A stretch of 64,000 nucleotides of DNA from RYN-230 sp963704995 (lineage in GTDB: Bacteria; Actinomycetota; Actinomycetes; Streptosporangiales; Streptosporangiaceae): positions 744,001 through 808,000 of the forward strand of contig CAVPIM010000017.1 of the NCBI GenBank assembly GCA_963704995.1, given 5' to 3'. Below are positions 59,103 through 64,000 of the stretch, piece by piece (within the stretch, counting starts at the first letter, position 1; each line of letters opens with the position of its first letter). A program made the position numbers and the translations under genes. The notes beneath the pieces were generated by a model that did no database searches, was not told the origin of the DNA, and saw nothing but the letters and a program-made list of their open reading frames with translations.

Positions 59103-60113
59103 GAGCAGCAGTTGTCACCGATTTCCACTCCCCCCTGCAGGTGAAGGATCTTCCGATCCCGGAGCCTGGCGCGGGTGAGGTGCTCGTGCGTATCGAGACG
59201 AGCGGGCTGTGCCACACGGACATCCACGCCGCACACGGCGACTGGCCGGTGAAGCCGACCCCGCCGTTCATCCCCGGGCACGAGGGCGTCGGTCACGTCG
59301 AGAAGCTCGGCGCAGGCGTGAGCACCCGTGCCATCGGTGACCGGGTCGCGATCGCCTGGCTCGGTTACGCGTGCGGTGAGTGCCGCTACTGCAACAGCGG
59401 GTGGGAGACGCTGTGTGAGAAGCAGCAGAACTCCGGCTACTCCGTCAACGGCACGTTCGCCGAGTACGCCGTCGTCCCCGCAGCGTTCGCCGCGCCGGTT
59501 CCAGATGCCATCTCCTCCCGGGACGCCGCGCCGCTGACGTGCGCAGGAGTGACAACTTACAAGGCGATCAAGGTTGCCCGGGTCGCCCCCGCCGAGACGG
59601 TCGCGATCTTCGGCGTCGGCGGGCTGGGACACTTGGCCCTGCAGTACGCCCGCATCGCCGGCGGGTTCGTCATCGCCGTGGACATCGAAGACACCAAGCT
59701 CGCGATGGCCTCCGAGCTCGGCGCCGACCACGTCGTCAACGCGCTGACCAGCGATCCGGTGGAGGCGATCCAGGCCCTCGGCGGTGCGGATGTGGCCGTC
59801 GCGCTCGCGGCGTCACCCGGGGCGTTCGATCAGGCCTACCGGTCGCTGCGCCGCGGCGGACGACTGGTGTGCGTCGCGCTTCCTGCTGACAACGCGACGC
59901 TGAGCCTGCCGATCTTCGACACCGTGATCAACGGCAAGACTGTCATCGGCTCGATCGTCGGTACCCGCAACGACCTCGGCGATGTCTTCGCTCTGCACGC
60001 CGCCGGCCTGCACCAGGGTGATCGCGGTTGACCGCAAGATCGACGACGTGAACCAGTCCATCGACGACGTCCTCGGCGGCCGGGTCCCGGCCCGTATCGT
60101 CTTCCAGTTCTGA
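59099..60113 (+). CDS. adhP: Zinc-dependent alcohol dehydrogenase (AdhP type), frameshift near the 3' end
   Basis: About 337 residues if repaired. Catalytic zinc ligands in GLCHTDIHAAHGDW and PGHEGVGHV, structural zinc in CGECRYCNSGWETLCEKQ, cofactor motif GVGGLGHLALQ. Interconverts ethanol and acetaldehyde with NAD. After LHAAG (about 60007) an extra base shifts the frame to a stop at 60037-60039; dropping it gives the family C-terminus RVIAVDRKIDDVNQSIDDVL to GRVPARIVFQF, stop 60111-60113. The unrepaired product lacks the last 30 or so residues, including a core helix, and may be unstable. Confidence 0.88.
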
Positions 60114-60123
60114 CCGCGGCCGA

Positions 60124-60867
60124 TCACGGGCGGTCGAGCAGCTCAGAAAGATCTTCCACGACGATGTCCGCCCCGTGGGCCTTCAGCGCGGCCGCCTGGC
60201 CGACGCGGTCGACCCCCACGACGTAGCCGAACTGGCCTGCCCGGCCTGATTCCACGCCGGCCAGGGCGTCCTCGAAGACCGCCGCGGCCGATGGTTGCAG
60301 GCCGAGCGCCTTCGCCCCGGCCAGGAAGGTGTCCGGGGCGGGCTTGCCCCGCAGGTGCTCCCGCCGGGCGACCACGCCGTCGATCCGGGCCTCGAACAGG
60401 TCGTCGATTCCTGCGGCGACCAGGACGTCGTGGCAATTGGCGCTGGATGACACGACGGCGCGGCGCAGCCCGGCCTCCCGGACGGCCCGGACGTAGCGGA
60501 CCGAGCCCTCGTAGGCTTCCACCCCGCTGGTCCGGATCTTCTCCAGCAGCAGGACGTTCTTGCGGTTGCCCAGGCCGTGAACGGTCTGCGCGTCGGGGGG
60601 ATCGTCTGGGCCGCCCTCGGGCAGTTCGATGCCGCGGGACTCCAGGAACGACCGGGTACCGTCCGCCCGCGGTTTCCCGTCCACGTACTCGTCGTAGTCC
60701 TTGACCGGGTCGAACGGCGTGAACGGCTGGCCGGACTGGCTGGCCCGCGCACGCAGGAATTCATCGAACATCTGCTTCCACGCGGCGTCGTGGACCTTCG
60801 CGGTCTGCGTGAGCACACCGTCGAGGTCGAAGAGACAGCCGCGGATACCATCCGGGAGACCCAACAC
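60124..60867 (-). CDS. HAD phosphatase, beta-phosphoglucomutase family
   Basis: 247 residues from GTG 60867 (VLGLPDGIRGCLFDLDGVLT). Motif I DLDGVLT with the nucleophilic and acid/base Asp, motif II VVSSSA, motif III Lys in LRGKPAPDTFL and motif IV FEDALAGVESG. The C1 cap contains a YDEYVDGKPRADGTRSFL stretch typical of the beta-PGM-like group; such proteins often accompany trehalose or maltose phosphorylases. Here it is single, convergent with adhP (10-bp gap). Extension to 60954 is possible but collides with the neighbouring promoter. Confidence 0.9.
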   Translation of the reverse strand: MLGLPDGIRGCLFDLDGVLTQTAKVHDAAWKQMFDEFLRARASQSGQPFTPFDPVKDYDEYVDGKPRADGTRSFLESRGIELPEGGPDDPPDAQTVHGLGNRKNVLLLEKIRTSGVEAYEGSVRYVRAVREAGLRRAVVSSSANCHDVLVAAGIDDLFEARIDGVVARREHLRGKPAPDTFLAGAKALGLQPSAAAVFEDALAGVESGRAGQFGYVVGVDRVGQAAALKAHGADIVVEDLSELLDRP

Positions 60868-60964
60868 GGGTCCAGCGTAAGAGATCGCGGACCCGCCGTC
60901 CCGCGCCAGAGCCACCTGGGCAGGCCATGCACCCGGTGATTCGGCCGTGCCCATCGGAGGAATC

Positions 60965-61714
60965 ATGACCAGCGCAGCCACTCCGCCTCCCAGCCTGCGC
61001 GAACCGGAACTAGCCGGGCAGACCGTCGTGCTGATCGGCGGCAGCGGCGGCATCGGGCTCGAGACGGCCCGGCGGGCCCGCGCTGAGGGTGCCGACGTCA
61101 TCCTCACCGGCCGCCGTCCTGACCGGCTCAGGGAAGCGGCGCGGGAAGTCGGCGCGAAGCGCACCGCGGCCTTCGACGTCAATGACGCGGCGGCCGTAGC
61201 GAAGTTCTTCCAGGACCTGCCCGGCCCGATCGACCATGTGCTGATCACCGCGGGCGGCCCCAGTTACCGGCCCCTGCTCGAGATGGACTCGGCCGAGGTG
61301 AGCCGGGCCCTCAGCGAGCACGTGGTGCAGGCCCTCGAAGTCGCGCGCAACGCTGCCGGCCAGATGAGGGCCGGGGGCACGCTGCTGCTCATGGGCGGCA
61401 CCGGCGGCCGGCGCATCGGCCACGGGATCATCTCCGCCGCCACCGCCGCGCTGCCTCCCTTCACGGCGGCCCTCGCGCTGGAGCTCGCCCCGGTCCGGGT
61501 GAACCTCATCGCCGCCGGTTTCGTCGATACCCCATTGTCGGCATCGCTGCTCGGCGACCGGCTCGAGGAGCGCCGCCAACAGCTGCGGGCCACGCTCCCG
61601 ATCGGCCGCGTCGTCAGCCCCGCCGATGTCGCCGCGCTCGCCGTGCACATCATGACCAACACCGCGCTCACCGGCGCGACCTACGACATCGACGGCGGGC
61701 AGCAGTTCGTCTGA
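60965..61714 (+). CDS. SDR oxidoreductase without the usual YxxxK
   Basis: 249 residues from ATG 60965 with GGAGGAAT upstream. Cofactor motif GGSGGIG, RRPDRLREAAREVGA, LITAGGPSYRPLLEM in place of NNAG, and C-terminal FVDTPLSASLLGD with GATYDIDGGQQFV, all SDR. At the active site GGTGGRRIGHGIISAATAAL replaces the normal Tyr-x-x-x-Lys, so the classical catalytic tyrosine is absent. Either a different proton donor is used or the protein is a non-redox NAD(P) sensor. Divergent from the HAD gene. Confidence 0.85.
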   Translation: MTSAATPPPSLREPELAGQTVVLIGGSGGIGLETARRARAEGADVILTGRRPDRLREAAREVGAKRTAAFDVNDAAAVAKFFQDLPGPIDHVLITAGGPSYRPLLEMDSAEVSRALSEHVVQALEVARNAAGQMRAGGTLLLMGGTGGRRIGHGIISAATAALPPFTAALALELAPVRVNLIAAGFVDTPLSASLLGDRLEERRQQLRATLPIGRVVSPADVAALAVHIMTNTALTGATYDIDGGQQFV

Positions 61715-61715
61715 G

Positions 61716-61736
61716 GCGTGCCGCTACGAGGCACGC
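61716..61736 (+). terminator. Hairpin after the SDR gene
   Basis: GCGTGCC-N7-GGCACGC starts 1 nt after the stop and is followed by TTAG. Confidence 0.65.
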
Positions 61737-61795
61737 TTAGTGCCGTAAAGTCAGCAGCGCGCGCCATTCCGCCTGGTACAAGGAGGCAGCCCGCG

Positions 61796-62449
61796 ATGCC
61801 TGGTGTCACCATCTCGGCCGGCTATGGCGCGGGCGGCAGTGTGGTCGCCCCCCAGGTCGCCAAGATGCTGGGTCTCCCGCTGCTGGACCGGGCTATCAGC
61901 TCGCATGTCGCGGCGCAGCTGAGCGTGTCGGTCAAGGAAGCTGAGGGTGGTGCCGCGCGCCGCTCGCTGCCCGACCGCTTCATCAGCGCGCTGGTCCCGC
62001 TGGCCGCCGGGGTGATCGCCACGAGCACGGATACCCTGCCGCGCGACCTCGCCGCGCCACCTGGTGAGGGGGCGCTGTTCCGTCAGCAGGCCGACGCCAT
62101 CATGCGGGCCGCGCTGACGTCCGGCGCCGTGATCCTCGGCCGCGCTGGCGCGGCCGCGTTCCGCAGCGAACCGGGCGTGCTGCGGGTCCGGCTGTTCGGG
62201 CCGGCCGAGGCGCGTATCGCCCAGGCGGCCCGGATCGAGCACACCGACGAGGCGACCGCGCGGCAGCGGCTGCCTGAGGTGGACCGGGCCCGCGCGCAGT
62301 ACGTCCGCCGGCTCTACCGTGCCGATATCGATGACCCGGGCCTGTTCCACCTGCAGATCGACAGCACGGCGCTGCCGCTGGAGGCGTGCGCCGCCCTGAT
62401 CGTGTCCGCCTATCGCGCTGGCCCGCAGAACAGGCGCCCGGGGAGCTGA
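61796..62449 (+). CDS. Cytidylate-kinase-like protein
   Basis: 217 residues from ATG 61796 with AGGAGG 9 nt upstream. Matches the Cmk-like family common in bacteria beside regulators: VTISAGYGAGGSVVAPQVAKMLGLPLLDRAIS, a central AVILGRAGAAAFRSEPGVLRVRLFGP and C-terminal RARAQYVRRLYRADIDDPGLFHLQIDS. The P-loop is modified (GYGAGGSV in place of GxxGxGKS), as is usual in this side family, so nucleotide kinase activity is uncertain. Monocistronic. Confidence 0.85.
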   Translation: MPGVTISAGYGAGGSVVAPQVAKMLGLPLLDRAISSHVAAQLSVSVKEAEGGAARRSLPDRFISALVPLAAGVIATSTDTLPRDLAAPPGEGALFRQQADAIMRAALTSGAVILGRAGAAAFRSEPGVLRVRLFGPAEARIAQAARIEHTDEATARQRLPEVDRARAQYVRRLYRADIDDPGLFHLQIDSTALPLEACAALIVSAYRAGPQNRRPGS

Positions 62450-62520
62450 AACCACCCGGTCCCGGCCGCCGATGCGCCCTATGACCCGCGAGGGCCGCCA
62501 TCGGTCACTAGGGTGGTTAG

Positions 62521-63372
62521 GTGGTCACCGAGACCAATCTGGAGCTGACGGGCCGGCGCCGCCTGCATATCTATGACACCTGCCCCGATGACCCCGGGGC
62601 TCGCCTCACCGTTTTCTGGCATCACGGCACCCCGAATACCGGTGCGCCGCCCGAGCCCCTGTTCCCGGCCGCGGCCGAGCGCGGCATCCGCTGGGTGTCC
62701 TACGACCGGCCCGGATACGGCGGGTCGACTCCCCTGGCCGGCCGGAGCGTGGCCTCAGCGACTGCCGATGTCGCCCGGATCGCCGACGCGCTGGGCATCG
62801 GCCAGTTCGCCGTGATGGGTCATTCTGGCGGTGGCCCGTACGCCCTGGCCTGCGGCGCGCTGCTGCCAGAACGCGTCCTCGGCGTAGTCTGCCTTTCCGG
62901 GCTGGCCCCGTTCCACGCCGAAGGGCTGGACTGGTTCGCGGGCATGACGCCCTCGGGCATAGCGCTGCTGCGGGCCGCCGCCCGGGGGCGCGCAGCGCTC
63001 GAGGATTACCTGGCGTCCACCGAGTTCGACCCGGAGCAGTTCACCGCGGCGGATCAGGCCGCTCTCCTGGGCGACTGGTCCTGGCTGGGCCACGTGGCGG
63101 GGCAGGCTATCGAGGCCGGCCCGGGCGGCATGCTCGACGACGAACTGGCCTTCGTCGCCCCGTGGGGGTTCGACCCGGGAGACATGAAGCCACAGGTCCT
63201 CATCGTGCATGGCCAGCAGGACCGGATCGTGCCCAGCTCGCACGGCGCGTGGCTGGCCCGCTGCACGCGTTCGGCGCAGTTCTGGCTGCGCCCGGACGAG
63301 GGGCATATCTCGGTCCTCAGCTCGGCGGTGGCGGCCCTGGACTGGCTCCGCGACCACGCCAGCCAGCGGTAA
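62521..63372 (+). CDS. Alpha/beta hydrolase
   Basis: 283 residues from GTG 62521. VFWHHGTPNTGAPPEPL oxyanion region, WVSYDRPGYGGSTPL, nucleophile Ser in VMGHSGGGPYALA, Asp in IVHGQQDRIV and His in PDEGHISVL. Typical soluble serine hydrolase with a helical cap. No obvious pathway partner. Confidence 0.9.
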   Translation: MVTETNLELTGRRRLHIYDTCPDDPGARLTVFWHHGTPNTGAPPEPLFPAAAERGIRWVSYDRPGYGGSTPLAGRSVASATADVARIADALGIGQFAVMGHSGGGPYALACGALLPERVLGVVCLSGLAPFHAEGLDWFAGMTPSGIALLRAAARGRAALEDYLASTEFDPEQFTAADQAALLGDWSWLGHVAGQAIEAGPGGMLDDELAFVAPWGFDPGDMKPQVLIVHGQQDRIVPSSHGAWLARCTRSAQFWLRPDEGHISVLSSAVAALDWLRDHASQR

Positions 63373-63421
63373 GCCGCGCGGCCGGATCTCGGCTGACCCA
63401 GCTCTCCACCCCGGTAACGTC

Positions 63422-63439
63422 GGCAACGGCAACGGCAAC
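63422..63439 (+). repeat. GGCAAC microsatellite
   Basis: Three perfect copies in the intergenic region after the hydrolase; the same hexamer as in the DivIVA-like gene at 28783. Confidence 0.8.
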
Positions 63440-63520
63440 GGGTGCGGGCCTCCCGCGACCGCACCGGACGGGTACCTGGAGTCCTGACCGCTGCGGGTCC
63501 GGGCCGGGGTTCCCGGGCGG

Positions 63521-64000
63521 TCAGGTGGCGGCCCGCTCCCGCCTTTCGGCGCTCTCGCGCGGGTCGTGGATGGTGGTGACCGAGCCGGGCTCAGGCTCGG
63601 TGTGGTGCTCGTGGGTGTAGAAGCGGATCTCGTGGCCATCGGGGTCGTGCAGGTAGGGCAGGATCCAGCCGATGCTGGCCCAGTGCACGCCGGCGTGCTC
63701 CTCGCCCAGCGCGGTCAGCCGGGTGGCGAGCTGGTTGATCGATTCCTGGTCGGGCACGCCGATGGAGAAGTAGTCGAATCCCGCAGCGGCCCGGGCGCGG
63801 CCGGGATCGAGCCGCAGGGCCAGCACGGGGCCTCCGCGGGGGTGCCGCAGGGCCAGGCCCATGAGCTGGCCCTGCTCGACAAACTCCGCCTGGACCTGGT
63901 AGCCGAGGCGGCTGCGGTACCACTCGCGCGAGCGGGTCAGGTCGGTGACGGGGAGCTTCAGGTGGTGGACGCCGGCGAGGGCCGGCGTGTCGGCGAGACC
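63521..64000 (-). CDS. VOC/glyoxalase-family protein, 5' end outside the window
   Basis: The minus strand is open from the right edge to TGA 63521. It reads ALAGVHHLKLPVTDLTRSREWYRSRLGYQV near the edge, then GFDYFSIGVPDQESINQLAT and ILPYLHDPDGHEIRFYTHEH. This is one complete VOC beta-alpha-beta-beta-beta pair with metal-type His/Glu (HHLKL, DGHEIRF). At least 159 residues; only a short N-terminus seems missing. Metal-dependent lyase, dioxygenase or resistance protein; substrate unknown. Confidence 0.88.
   Translation of the reverse strand, partial: GLADTPALAGVHHLKLPVTDLTRSREWYRSRLGYQVQAEFVEQGQLMGLALRHPRGGPVLALRLDPGRARAAAGFDYFSIGVPDQESINQLATRLTALGEEHAGVHWASIGWILPYLHDPDGHEIRFYTHEHHTEPEPGSVTTIHDPRESAERRERAAT

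Overview
The window looks like a chromosomal segment of a filamentous, sporulating actinomycete. The DNA is very GC-rich with strong G/C third-position bias and frequent GTG starts. It carries an SsgB-type sporulation protein, a DivIVA-like coiled coil, mycobacterium/streptomycete-type extended sigma factors, and large numbers of TetR, PadR and ArsR regulators. I cannot name genus or species from the sequence alone.

Layout. 1-5400: a two-gene ABC exporter (permease cut by the left edge), a DoxX-like protein with a histone-like basic tail, a doubly broken carboxymuconolactone decarboxylase, and two envelope/secreted proteins of unknown role. 5436-10680: a TetR/SDR divergent pair with repeated operators, a frameshifted cupin, tRNA-Val(CAC), a gene-free stretch of lower GC, an SsgB-like gene and a GT39-type glycosyltransferase. 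10735-13729: an aminodeoxychorismate-lyase-like gene, histidine ammonia-lyase and a DinB-like gene. 13997-20864 is an accessory region: a tRNA Gly-Cys-Val cluster, an MntA/HepT toxin-antitoxin pair (HepT frameshifted), a duplicated gene of unknown function flanking about 3.7 kb, and a graveyard of gene fragments. 21106-28087: aldo/keto reductase with divergent TetR, SMP-30 lactonase, and a PadR-controlled MacB-like ABC system. 28088-34216: DivIVA-like and HTH-TM-discoidin proteins, an ECF41 sigma factor with its carboxymuconolactone-decarboxylase partner and a visible ECF41 promoter, a SigG-like sigma factor and an MFS exporter. 34233-41495: three DUF899 genes, a GH15 trehalase/glucoamylase, two ArsR-AHSA1 couples, a DUF2182 gene and a truncated ankyrin gene. 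41533-45582: a TPR-CHAT protease divergent from a small cysteine-rich protein and a membrane protein; this is the best candidate for an undescribed system.

47720-60113 is a coherent carbon-overflow region. phaB and phaA make (R)-3-hydroxybutyryl-CoA, a phasin coats polyhydroxyalkanoate granules, an intracellular PHB-depolymerase-like esterase may mobilise them, and an XRE regulator shares a 19-bp site with the phasin promoter. Then come ackA-pta and an aldehyde dehydrogenase-DUF779-alcohol dehydrogenase operon, which join acetyl-CoA, acetate, acetaldehyde and ethanol. No polymer synthase (phaC) is in the window. 60124-64000 holds a HAD phosphatase, an atypical SDR, a cytidylate-kinase-like protein, an alpha/beta hydrolase and a VOC protein cut by the right edge.

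A striking general feature is that eight genes are interrupted by what look like single-base indels: CMD (the carboxymuconolactone decarboxylase near 3171), cupin, GT39, HepT, duplicate copy 1, AHSA1, CHAT and Adh. At least two of these lie in C runs. This is either a sequencing artefact or real decay, and it affects how the annotation should be read.
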